NCBI GenBank assembly: GCA_002320605.1
Contig: DCKG01000022.1
Span: 124,001 to 188,000, forward strand
From: Bacteroidales bacterium UBA1680
GTDB taxonomy: Bacteria > Bacteroidota > Bacteroidia > Bacteroidales > UBA932
DNA: 64,000 bases
Direction: 5' to 3'
Part shown: positions 16,636 through 24,329 of the stretch, in pieces
Layout of the letters: every line of letters begins with the position of its first letter
Position numbering within the stretch: position 1 is the first letter of the stretch
The notes under the pieces: model-generated
Databases searched by the model: none
The model's input: the letters and a program-made list of their open reading frames with translations, nothing else
Told to the model about the DNA's origin: nothing
Made by a program: the position numbers and the translations under genes

Positions 16636-19080
16636 ATGAAAAGAGTCTTTTTGCTTTTGTGTTTGTGGGTTTCTATTTCTGCCATTATCCTTTCGGGGCA
16701 GCCGATGCCAGGTGATGAGCGGCCTGAAAATGCGCTTGGACCTAGGGTTACGAAGGCCAATTATGAACTAGCGTCTCGCTTCACCGCCAAGAAAGTAGGC
16801 CAGATGGTGTTTTCTACTAGAATCCGTCCTAACTGGTTCAAGGATAGCGACAAGTTCTGGTACTCCTGGAAAACTTCCCAGGGCACTCATTATTATATCG
16901 TGAATCCTTCCAGCGGAAGCAAGACCGAGGTTTTCGACATGCCGAAGCTGGCGATGGAGATCACGGAGATCGTGCGTTATCCGTTCGATGCCCAGCACAT
17001 TCCGTTCAGGGATTTGAGGCTGAAAGATGACAAAACGTTCACCTTCAATATAGTATCCGGCCTGAAAAACGATAGCGACACGACCTATTTCACATACGAC
17101 ATAGCCTCGCAGAAGCTAGATACGACAGCCAAAGAAGAACGCAAATACCCTTCCTGGGCGGCTGTGTCGCCTGATGGCACAATAGGAGTATATGCCAAGA
17201 ACCACAATCTTTGGCTGATGGATTCCACTAACCTGCGCAAAGCAGCGAAGAACGAAAAGGACAGCACCTTAATTGAATATGCCCTGACGACAAACGGAAT
17301 AAAGGAATATGGCTACGGCTATGGCAATTACGCTGGTGATAATCAGACCGACTCCACTAAGCGCAATTGGCCTGCAGATCTGGCCTGGTCGCCAGACTCT
17401 AAGCGTTTCGCTATCACCAAGTGGGATACCCGGCCGCTGAAAGACCTGTGGGTGATAAATTCAGTCTCACAGCCGCGTCCGACTCTGGAATCCTATAAAT
17501 ATCAGATGCCAGGTGAGCCAGGTGCGATTGGCTATCTGGAGATATTCACAATCAGCTCTGATAAGAAATCAGCAGTCCCTCATTCCGTTAAGACTCACGC
17601 TTTCAAGGATCAAGATATGATGATTTTGAACGCTCGCCATGTGGTGGCCGATGACTATCTGGATTTCAGGCCTTCCAAGTGGCTAGGTGACGATTCCGGC
17701 TTCTATCTTTACAGGCTTAGTCGTGATTTGAAGCGTCTGGACCTCTGCTGGATAGGAGCAGATGCAGACTCAGCTAAGACTATTGTCGGTGAGCGTGAAA
17801 GGACTTACGTGGAATACCGCAATCCGTTCTTCATAAAGGGTGGGAAGCAGTTCCTGCACTGGTCAGAGCGCAACGGTTGGGCAAACATCTATCTTTACGA
17901 TTCGGATGGATCGCTGGTTAAGAACCTCACCGAAGGCGCTTTCCATGTTGAGGATGTTCTGGGGGTGAACGAGAAAGAGGGCTACATGATTGTCAGCGCA
18001 TGTGGCGTTAATAAAAACGAGAACCCTTACCAGATGCACACGTTCAGGGTCCCGCTTAGTGGTGGTTCCATGAAGCAGTTGGACATGGACGACATGGACG
18101 TGCTTTCCACCGTGTCCGATGATGCTCGTTACATCGTTGCAAACTATTCCAGAGTTGATTATGCCCCTGCTGTGGCTCTCATTAATGCTTCTGGTAAACG
18201 CACAGATCTTGAGGAGGCTGATTTAAGCCTGCTGCTCCAAGCCGGCTACAAGTTTCCGGAGCGTTTCAAGGTCAAGGCTGCTGATGGCATTACGGATTTG
18301 TATGGAGCCATGTACAAGCCGTTCGATTTCGATTCCACGAAGGTTTATCCTATCTGCGACTACGTTTATCCTGGCCCTCAGGTTGAGGCTAACAACATTT
18401 CCTGGAGCACGAATTTCACGCGCGTGGACAGGCTGGCTCAGATTGGGTTCATAGTGATAACGGTGGGCAACCGCGGAGGTCACCCGAACCGCTCGAAGTG
18501 GTATCATAATTACGGATATGGCAATCTTCGCGACTACGGCTTGGAGGACCAGAAATATGCCATCCAGCAGCTTGGGGCAAGACATTCATTCATCGACATG
18601 GACAGAGTCGGCATTCACGGGCATTCGGGTGGCGGTTTCATGTCAACTGCGGCTATCCTGAAATATCCTGACTTCTTCAAGGTGGCGGTTTCCTGCTCTG
18701 GCAATCACGACAACACTATTTACAATCGCTGGTGGAGCGAGCAGCATCATGGAATCTTGGAGAAAATCGACAAGGGAGACACTTCATTCGTTTACCATAT
18801 TGACACAAACGAAGAAATTGCGAAGAACCTGAAAGGACACCTGATGCTCTGGACCGGCGACATCGACAACAACGTGCATCCCGCCAACACCATTCGAGTT
18901 GTGAATGCGTTGGTGCGAGCCAACAAACGTTTCGACATGATGATTCTGCCGGGTCAGAGGCACGGCTACGGAGACATGAATGAATATTTTTTCTGGCGCA
19001 TGGCCGACTACTACAGCCAGTGGCTCCTCGGAGACTCCGAGCGTGCCAAAGTCGACATAACCCAGATGAATAACGACTGA
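16636..19080 (+). CDS. Dipeptidyl peptidase IV-like S9 family serine peptidase
   Basis: 814 aa with an N-terminal signal sequence. The first 550 residues are the DPP-IV beta-propeller (for example WSPDSKRFAITKWDTR). The C-terminal alpha/beta hydrolase has the nucleophile serine at about residue 664 in GIHGHSGGGFM, the aspartate in WTGDIDNNVHP (about 743) and the histidine in GQRHGYGD (about 776), so the triad is complete. Such enzymes trim X-Pro or X-Ala dipeptides from peptides in the periplasm or at the surface and are abundant in peptide-using Bacteroidota. A TPR regulator-like protein starts 4 bases downstream. Confidence 0.9.
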   Translation: MKRVFLLLCLWVSISAIILSGQPMPGDERPENALGPRVTKANYELASRFTAKKVGQMVFSTRIRPNWFKDSDKFWYSWKTSQGTHYYIVNPSSGSKTEVFDMPKLAMEITEIVRYPFDAQHIPFRDLRLKDDKTFTFNIVSGLKNDSDTTYFTYDIASQKLDTTAKEERKYPSWAAVSPDGTIGVYAKNHNLWLMDSTNLRKAAKNEKDSTLIEYALTTNGIKEYGYGYGNYAGDNQTDSTKRNWPADLAWSPDSKRFAITKWDTRPLKDLWVINSVSQPRPTLESYKYQMPGEPGAIGYLEIFTISSDKKSAVPHSVKTHAFKDQDMMILNARHVVADDYLDFRPSKWLGDDSGFYLYRLSRDLKRLDLCWIGADADSAKTIVGERERTYVEYRNPFFIKGGKQFLHWSERNGWANIYLYDSDGSLVKNLTEGAFHVEDVLGVNEKEGYMIVSACGVNKNENPYQMHTFRVPLSGGSMKQLDMDDMDVLSTVSDDARYIVANYSRVDYAPAVALINASGKRTDLEEADLSLLLQAGYKFPERFKVKAADGITDLYGAMYKPFDFDSTKVYPICDYVYPGPQVEANNISWSTNFTRVDRLAQIGFIVITVGNRGGHPNRSKWYHNYGYGNLRDYGLEDQKYAIQQLGARHSFIDMDRVGIHGHSGGGFMSTAAILKYPDFFKVAVSCSGNHDNTIYNRWWSEQHHGILEKIDKGDTSFVYHIDTNEEIAKNLKGHLMLWTGDIDNNVHPANTIRVVNALVRANKRFDMMILPGQRHGYGDMNEYFFWRMADYYSQWLLGDSERAKVDITQMNND

Positions 19081-19084
19081 TGGC

Positions 19085-20692
19085 ATGCGGCGATCATTGG
19101 CAATATTCTCTATAATCCTCCTGTCGGCGCAATTGTGGGCGGGAGGATTCAAGACTGGTCTGAATACCCAGATGGAAGGGCTCCTGGCCAACTTGGAGGA
19201 CAATCTCGGCTACGTCAACACACACAGCGATGAGGAGGTCTCCAATATGGCTTCTTGGTTCCTGCGGCATGGGAACGATGACCAGAAGTCAAGAGCATTA
19301 TATTGCTTGGGGCGTAACCAATACAATTCAAAGCGTTATTCAGCCGCTATAGTGACCTATACAAAGGCTCTTGAATATGCCGCCGGCCCTCTCCCGTCTG
19401 CGAAAATCTATTTCGACATGGCGCAGACCAGCGCTGCCACCATGAATATATCGGATCAGGTGACGTATTTGGGGAAAGCCGCCGAATCCTACAAATCGGT
19501 CGGCTACGACTCTGAGGCCCAGAACTGCTACCTTGAAATAGGCAAGGCCCAGATGGGCAAGGGAGACTATGGTACTGCCGAAAGCATATTCAAAAGCATT
19601 CTTGGTGAGTCTCATGACCTTCGAGACACCCTCTTGGAAGCACGCTGCCTAGAAGCTTATGCTTCCTTGGCCGTTCAGAAAGACACCGCTGATCCATATC
19701 TGGCGATTGATATGCTCAGCCGCGCCACTGAGCAATTGCGCTACAACCTCGGTTCCACCGACAAAGGCATATTGGCATATTCATATTCATTGATAGGCAA
19801 TGTGGGAGAGGCACAAAAGTGGCTTTCTCAAGCAAAGGCCTCGGCTGAAACCCCTGCTGAGGAGGCAGATGCCGCATTCAGGGAATATCAAATCTGCGCC
19901 AGGAATGGTGTGTCTGCCAAAGCTCTAGCGGCGCTAGAGAGAGTTGTTGGCTATGGGAATAAGGCTCAGACAGAGGCGCTTGGAGAGACTGTCGCTGCCA
20001 GCCAGCGAGAATATTTCAGGAGCGAGGCGCAGGCACAGGCAGAAAAGCTGAAGGCAGCCCACCTGAAGATGTGGCTTATTTCATTAGCTGCCCTGCTGGC
20101 AATAGCTGCCCTCGCAATTGCCGCCTACCTCCGCCGTCAGGAAGAACGCAGGAAACTGGAGGCAGAGACAGCCGAAAAAGACCGTTATTTATCCTTGGCC
20201 GAAGATCTACGAAAACAATTGGCGACATCTTCAGCCAAGCAGGATGAGGCCGTGAACGCCGAAGAAGCTAAGGGGACCGATGACAAGAAAACCAGCCCTA
20301 AAATTCCTTGGAGCGTGGATGCCCTTGAGCGTCTTTGCGAGCAGTATTACATTTACGAAGGTACCGAAAATCTCCAGCCTAAAATATTGAAAGAAGTGAA
20401 ATCCATCGTGGAAGGCCTTAGAAGCGATTCTAAAATCCAGAAAAGCTTGGAAAATCTTCTGGACGATAATTACGATGGCATAATGCAGAAGCTTCGTAAA
20501 GAATTCCCGAACTGGAAGAATGAAGAGTACCTTCTGTACATATTCACCGCCTCGGGCTTCTCGACCACGACAATCTCAACCCTGCTTGAAAAGGATAAAA
20601 AAGCCATCTATAACCGTGTATGGCGCCTGAAGAACAGGATTGACAATTCCGATGCGCCAGACAAGGACATATTCCTGAAGCATCTGAAATAG
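19085..20692 (+). CDS. TPR protein with one TM segment and C-terminal helix-turn-helix
   Basis: 535 aa with a signal peptide. TPR-like helices fill about residues 40-300, a single membrane helix lies at about 328-346 (MWLISLAALLAIAALAIAAY), then a coiled linker. A C-terminal DNA-binding-like domain of about 95 residues includes EYLLYIFTASGFSTTTISTLL and AIYNRVWRLKNRI. This TPR-TM-HTH layout, with a cytoplasmic domain resembling LuxR/sigma-4 helix-turn-helix, recurs in Bacteroidota one-component sensors. No kinase or receiver domain is present. Being 4 bases behind the DPP-IV gene, it could respond to peptides or envelope state; this is inference. Confidence 0.72.
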   Translation: MRRSLAIFSIILLSAQLWAGGFKTGLNTQMEGLLANLEDNLGYVNTHSDEEVSNMASWFLRHGNDDQKSRALYCLGRNQYNSKRYSAAIVTYTKALEYAAGPLPSAKIYFDMAQTSAATMNISDQVTYLGKAAESYKSVGYDSEAQNCYLEIGKAQMGKGDYGTAESIFKSILGESHDLRDTLLEARCLEAYASLAVQKDTADPYLAIDMLSRATEQLRYNLGSTDKGILAYSYSLIGNVGEAQKWLSQAKASAETPAEEADAAFREYQICARNGVSAKALAALERVVGYGNKAQTEALGETVAASQREYFRSEAQAQAEKLKAAHLKMWLISLAALLAIAALAIAAYLRRQEERRKLEAETAEKDRYLSLAEDLRKQLATSSAKQDEAVNAEEAKGTDDKKTSPKIPWSVDALERLCEQYYIYEGTENLQPKILKEVKSIVEGLRSDSKIQKSLENLLDDNYDGIMQKLRKEFPNWKNEEYLLYIFTASGFSTTTISTLLEKDKKAIYNRVWRLKNRIDNSDAPDKDIFLKHLK

Positions 20693-20693
20693 C

Positions 20694-21704
20694 CTATTCG
20701 GCTTCTTGCGGCCAGCCTTGCGCTGTTATGGGATGCTCCAGACCGTCTGGAGTAACGAGAACAGAGCCTACATCGCTCTGTGCGAGATGCCCAATGATCT
20801 CGAAGGTCTGGAAATCACGACGGAATTTCTCAGCCGAGAGAATAGGGATCGTGAAAAGAAGCTTGAAATCATCCCCACCGTTCATGGCGGCTGAAATCGG
20901 GTCTATGTCGAGTTCCTTCCCTGTGTCGAAAGAATTGCCCTCGAAAGGAATTTTGTCTGCATACACTTTCGCCCCTAAGCCAGTATCACGCACAAGTCTC
21001 TTAACTGCATCTCCAAGGCCGTGGGAAACCAAATAAGCGTTGGATGGAATGATATCGTCATCTTCGAAATTGCTCAAGATAGAAGCATTCAATTCCGGCT
21101 TCAGGTAGCTGCCGACCAGCATCTTATATTTTTCCAGGTCTGGCTGAGAAGAATCTCTCTCGAAATTCTTCTTGCCACGCTCCAGAATCATCTGCCCGAG
21201 AAATGCGGCTCCCAAACTGCCAGAAATGCAGATTAAATCTTTGCTATTGGCAGTCCTGCGACGTTCTTCGGTAGATTTCAATTCTTCTCCGACGGCGGAA
21301 ATGCCTATCGTGAGGCCGTTGGGCGATGGCACTAGATCCAGGTCCATCGACGCGTAACCGAACTCTTTCGCAGCCGCCACAATCCCTTTGAATAGCTCCT
21401 GTACATTTTTATAATCCAGCTTGGCAGAAACACCCAGCCTCACTTGCAGTACCCTAGGATGCGCTAGAGCGGCGAATAGCTCTCCCGTCACTGCAACTAC
21501 GCATTTGTATCCAAGGTGCGGCAGAGGGAAATATATCAGGTCATAGTCTATCCCCTCCAGGAATATCCTGCCTGCGCTTTTCACCAGGCTCCCATCCGTA
21601 GGGGAGAAACTGCTCTCCCTTTTAAGCCCCGCCGAAGACAGCAGGTTATTTATTGCCTCTATTTTCCCAAGACTGCTGAAAGAATCCTCAGATGACATAC
21701 TCAT
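20694..21704 (-). CDS. AIR synthase/ThiL-related protein with degenerate N-terminal half
   Basis: 336 aa. The second half looks like the ATP-binding, ThiL-like C-terminal domain: LICISGSLGAAFLGQMIL, NAYLVSHGLGDAVKRL and AAMNGGDDFKLLFTI, the last matching the GGDDYELLF block of thiamine-monophosphate kinases. The N-terminal half keeps the fold pattern (EGIDYDLIYFPLPHLGYK, AHPRVLQVRLGVS) but lacks the GDDAA-type metal-binding motif of true ThiL. It may therefore be a ThiL paralogue with altered or lost kinase activity. It ends 1 base from the end of the converging TPR gene. Confidence 0.68.
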   Translation of the reverse strand: MSMSSEDSFSSLGKIEAINNLLSSAGLKRESSFSPTDGSLVKSAGRIFLEGIDYDLIYFPLPHLGYKCVVAVTGELFAALAHPRVLQVRLGVSAKLDYKNVQELFKGIVAAAKEFGYASMDLDLVPSPNGLTIGISAVGEELKSTEERRRTANSKDLICISGSLGAAFLGQMILERGKKNFERDSSQPDLEKYKMLVGSYLKPELNASILSNFEDDDIIPSNAYLVSHGLGDAVKRLVRDTGLGAKVYADKIPFEGNSFDTGKELDIDPISAAMNGGDDFKLLFTIPILSAEKFRRDFQTFEIIGHLAQSDVGSVLVTPDGLEHPITAQGWPQEAE

Positions 21705-21720
21705 TAATATTTTATATTCA

Positions 21721-21728
21721 CAAAGTTA
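21721..21728 (-). promoter_or_regulatory. -7 element for the ThiL-like gene
   Basis: On the minus strand this reads TAACTTTG, a perfect TAnnTTTG box, 17 bases before the start at 21704. I see no good -33 box. Confidence 0.45.
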
Positions 21729-21820
21729 CAACATAATTCTTTATCATGGTCGTTTCTTATGAGTTTCTGGATAAGAAAAGCAACTAGCTTGGCTGGTGAT
21801 AGAAGATTCAATGTAGCACT

Positions 21821-21850
21821 AAGGCTTCGGCATCTTGCTGCCGAATCCTT
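21821..21850. other. Hairpin in the intergenic region before the phosphatase-fold gene
   Basis: AAGG-C-TTCGGCA (21821-21832) pairs with TGCCGAA-T-CCTT (21839-21850), 11 pairs with one internal mismatch and a six-base loop. No T run follows on either strand. It could be a leader hairpin of the next gene; otherwise the 203-base gap at 21705-21907 shows nothing more that I can support. Confidence 0.4.
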
Positions 21851-21907
21851 TCATTAAACAATAAAAAACACTAATTTTAGAAGTTGAAATCAGACTAAGT
21901 ATTTTTT

Positions 21908-22780
21908 ATGAATATGAAGACGACACTTAAATTTTTGTTTGCGGCTTTCTCTGCTTTCTTTATTGCAGGGCTCCCTATTTCCATTAAGGCAGAAAATAAT
22001 TCAGCCAATCCTAATGAACTGAAGGTTATTTCTTATAATATCAGGAACGGGGAGGCTAAGGATGGCACTAATTCTTGGGAATATCGCTATCCAGCTTCAG
22101 CAATGATGATAATGGACCAGAAACCAGACATTTTTGGACTTCAGGAGGCCTATGGCTATCAGGTGAAATACCTTAGAGAATATTGCAAAGGCTACAAGTG
22201 CGTTGGGGTGGGTCGCGAGGATGGCAAGCACAAAGGGGAGCACATGTCCATTTTCTGGAATTCGAAAACAGTGAAAAAGCTGAAATGGGGCACTTTTTGG
22301 CTTTCGGAAACGCCTGATAAGCCTTCGATGGGCTGGGACGCTGCTTGCAAGAGAACCGCTACGTGGGCTCTGATGAAGAGCAAGAAGAACGGCCGGAAAT
22401 TCTTCTACGTGAATACGCATTTGGACCATATGGGCTGGGAGGCTAGGAGAAACGGCCTTGCTCTCATAGTGGAGAAGATTAAGGAAATGAATCCTGATAG
22501 CTACCCGATGGTGCTGACGGGGGATTTCAATATGACGATTGATCGTCCGGAGTTCGATGACTTGAAGAAAATCATGAAGAATGCTCGCGAGGAGGCGGTT
22601 AAGACGGATCACCACGCTACGTTCAACGGCTGGGGGAGCGATACTACCACTGGCATCATAGACTACATCTGGTACATGGGCTTCGATTCTTGCCCATACT
22701 ACGAGACCATCACGAAGCCTTACATGGAAAGGACATTCATCTCTGACCATTACCCAGTCACCGCAACTTTGATTTTCTAG
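21908..22780 (+). CDS. Secreted endonuclease/exonuclease/phosphatase-fold hydrolase
   Basis: 290 aa with a signal peptide. The metal-dependent EEP fold is clear: SYNIRNGEAKDGTNSW (first Asn), the metal-binding Glu in GLQEAYGYQ, NTHLDHMG, LTGDFNMTIDRPE and the C-terminal SDHYPVTATL with the Asp-His catalytic pair. Secreted EEP proteins of this kind in Bacteroidota are annotated as nucleases, sphingomyelinase-like or sugar-phosphate phosphatases; sequence alone does not separate these. It starts in the ATGAATATGAAG context. The next gene is 32 bases downstream. Confidence 0.85.
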   Translation: MNMKTTLKFLFAAFSAFFIAGLPISIKAENNSANPNELKVISYNIRNGEAKDGTNSWEYRYPASAMMIMDQKPDIFGLQEAYGYQVKYLREYCKGYKCVGVGREDGKHKGEHMSIFWNSKTVKKLKWGTFWLSETPDKPSMGWDAACKRTATWALMKSKKNGRKFFYVNTHLDHMGWEARRNGLALIVEKIKEMNPDSYPMVLTGDFNMTIDRPEFDDLKKIMKNAREEAVKTDHHATFNGWGSDTTTGIIDYIWYMGFDSCPYYETITKPYMERTFISDHYPVTATLIF

Positions 22781-22812
22781 GAATATATCACCCTCCGGCA
22801 GCGGCCAATTAA

Positions 22813-24102
22813 ATGTTAATGAAAATGAAAAGAATTATTATCTGCTTATTGGCGGCTGCCATTTCATTCTTCGCTGCTGCCGAGGGACTTAAAACGGCCC
22901 GTCCAGAGGACTGCGGAATGGATGCCGATCTTCTGGCAAGGGTAGACAGCGTAATCAATGATGAAATAGCTCAGAAAAATATTCCTGGAGCAGTGATTTC
23001 AGTGGTTCGAGGGGACAAGATCGTGTATCTGAAAGCCTACGGCAACAAATCCGTTGTTCCGTCTGTCGAGCCAATGACCACTGAAACTATGTTCGACCTG
23101 GCATCGGTCAGCAAATGCGTAGGAACTACCCTTTCGTTCATGCAACTCATTGAACGAGGCTATGTGCGCCTCACCGACAACGTAAGTCGTTATATTCCTG
23201 GATTTAAGCCTTGGGTAGACCCTTCTTCTGGAGAAGCCGTGGACATCACGATCCGTGACCTCATGACCCATTCTTCGGGACTTTCGCCATATATCGATGT
23301 AAATGAATACGTTAAAGAATTCGGCGAGAATACTCCCGATTCTGCGGAGGCCTTCATCGCCACTCGAGTGAAGAGGAATTTCAGGCCCGGCACTCAGTTT
23401 ATGTACAGCTGCCTTAATTTCATCACTTTGCAAAGGATATTGGAGCGAGTGACTGGCCGTAAGCTTTATGAATATGCCAGTGAGAATGTCTTCGGAGTCC
23501 TCGGACTGCAGCATACCTGTTATTTCCCTTCCGACATGGTTGTCTCTGCGGAAGGGGCTCAGGCTCGTCGCCTCAAGGAATTGAAGGCACTCTGCGCTCC
23601 GACTGAGGTTCAGGCAGACGGGAATCCTCTGCGGGCTAATGTGCACGACCCTCTGGCTCGTAGAGTCATGATGGGCAATTCTGGGAATGCCGGGGTATTC
23701 TCCAATGCAGAAGATCTCTCGGTCTTTTGCGCTGCCATCATGAACCATGGCAGCTGGAACGGACACCGCATACTGAGTCCTCTGACTGTGGATCTCATGA
23801 CCACCATCCCGCCACAGAACTCTCCTGAAGTTGGTCGTGCCCTCGGCTGGGACAAGAAAAGTTCGCATTCAGGACCTCGAGGCGATATATTCGATGCTGA
23901 AACTACCATCGAGCACACAGGCTACACAGGCACTTCTATCGTCATTGACATGAAGACTAAGACTGCGGTAGTTCTGCTAGCGCACAGAGTTCACCCGAAA
24001 GACGAAGGCGGCGTCGGCCGCATGCGCGCCCTCATCTCCAACATCGTCGCAGCCAGTCGTACGTATGATGGCAGAGCAGAGTCAGTTGAAGAACAAGAGT
24101 AA
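22813..24102 (+). CDS. Secreted serine hydrolase, class C beta-lactamase fold
   Basis: 429 aa with a signal peptide. The SxxK catalytic motif is in FDLASVSKCVGTT (near residue 100), the tyrosine box in FMYSCLNF, and the third box is HTGYTGTS instead of KTG, as in many beta-lactamase-related esterases and D-aminopeptidases. This group includes esterases and peptidases active on cell-wall or dietary compounds; true beta-lactamase activity is not implied. It follows the phosphatase-fold gene by 32 bases and may share its transcript. Confidence 0.84.
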   Translation: MLMKMKRIIICLLAAAISFFAAAEGLKTARPEDCGMDADLLARVDSVINDEIAQKNIPGAVISVVRGDKIVYLKAYGNKSVVPSVEPMTTETMFDLASVSKCVGTTLSFMQLIERGYVRLTDNVSRYIPGFKPWVDPSSGEAVDITIRDLMTHSSGLSPYIDVNEYVKEFGENTPDSAEAFIATRVKRNFRPGTQFMYSCLNFITLQRILERVTGRKLYEYASENVFGVLGLQHTCYFPSDMVVSAEGAQARRLKELKALCAPTEVQADGNPLRANVHDPLARRVMMGNSGNAGVFSNAEDLSVFCAAIMNHGSWNGHRILSPLTVDLMTTIPPQNSPEVGRALGWDKKSSHSGPRGDIFDAETTIEHTGYTGTSIVIDMKTKTAVVLLAHRVHPKDEGGVGRMRALISNIVAASRTYDGRAESVEEQE

Positions 24103-24187
24103 ACATTTCAAAACAGCTTCTTATTTAATTAGAGCAAAAAGGCGCTAGGCAGGGAATTGCTAATTTCTGCTAGTTTTCTGCTATTTC

Positions 24188-24227
24188 ATTGTGAATTTTT
24201 AAAATTTGTTATAACTTCGCAAATTTG
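24188..24227 (+). promoter_or_regulatory. Candidate promoter region of the collagen-like operon
   Basis: Two overlapping imperfect matches: ATTG (24188-24191) N20 TAACTTCG (24212-24219), and TTTT N19 CAAATTTG (24220-24227). One of these probably drives the operon; I cannot decide which. Either implies a leader of about 100 bases. Confidence 0.35.
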
Positions 24228-24257
24228 AGGATAAGATATGTAGATGAAAGCATCCTC

Positions 24258-24294
24258 CTCTATCAAGTTCTAACGTTAACTGCAACTGATAGAG
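24258..24294 (+). promoter_or_regulatory. Leader hairpin before the collagen-like operon
   Basis: CTCTATCAAGTT (24258-24269) pairs with AACTGATAGAG (24284-24294), 11 pairs with one bulged A and a 14-base loop. No T run follows immediately, so it is more likely a leader structure than a terminator. Confidence 0.45.
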
Positions 24295-24329
24295 TTTAAT
24301 AGAGTTTTTTAAATAGATGAACAGATGAT

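Noticed and set aside
22813..24102. Antibiotic-resistance beta-lactamase
   Set aside because: The third box is HTG instead of KTG and the protein resembles the broad class C-related esterase/peptidase group; resistance is not supported.
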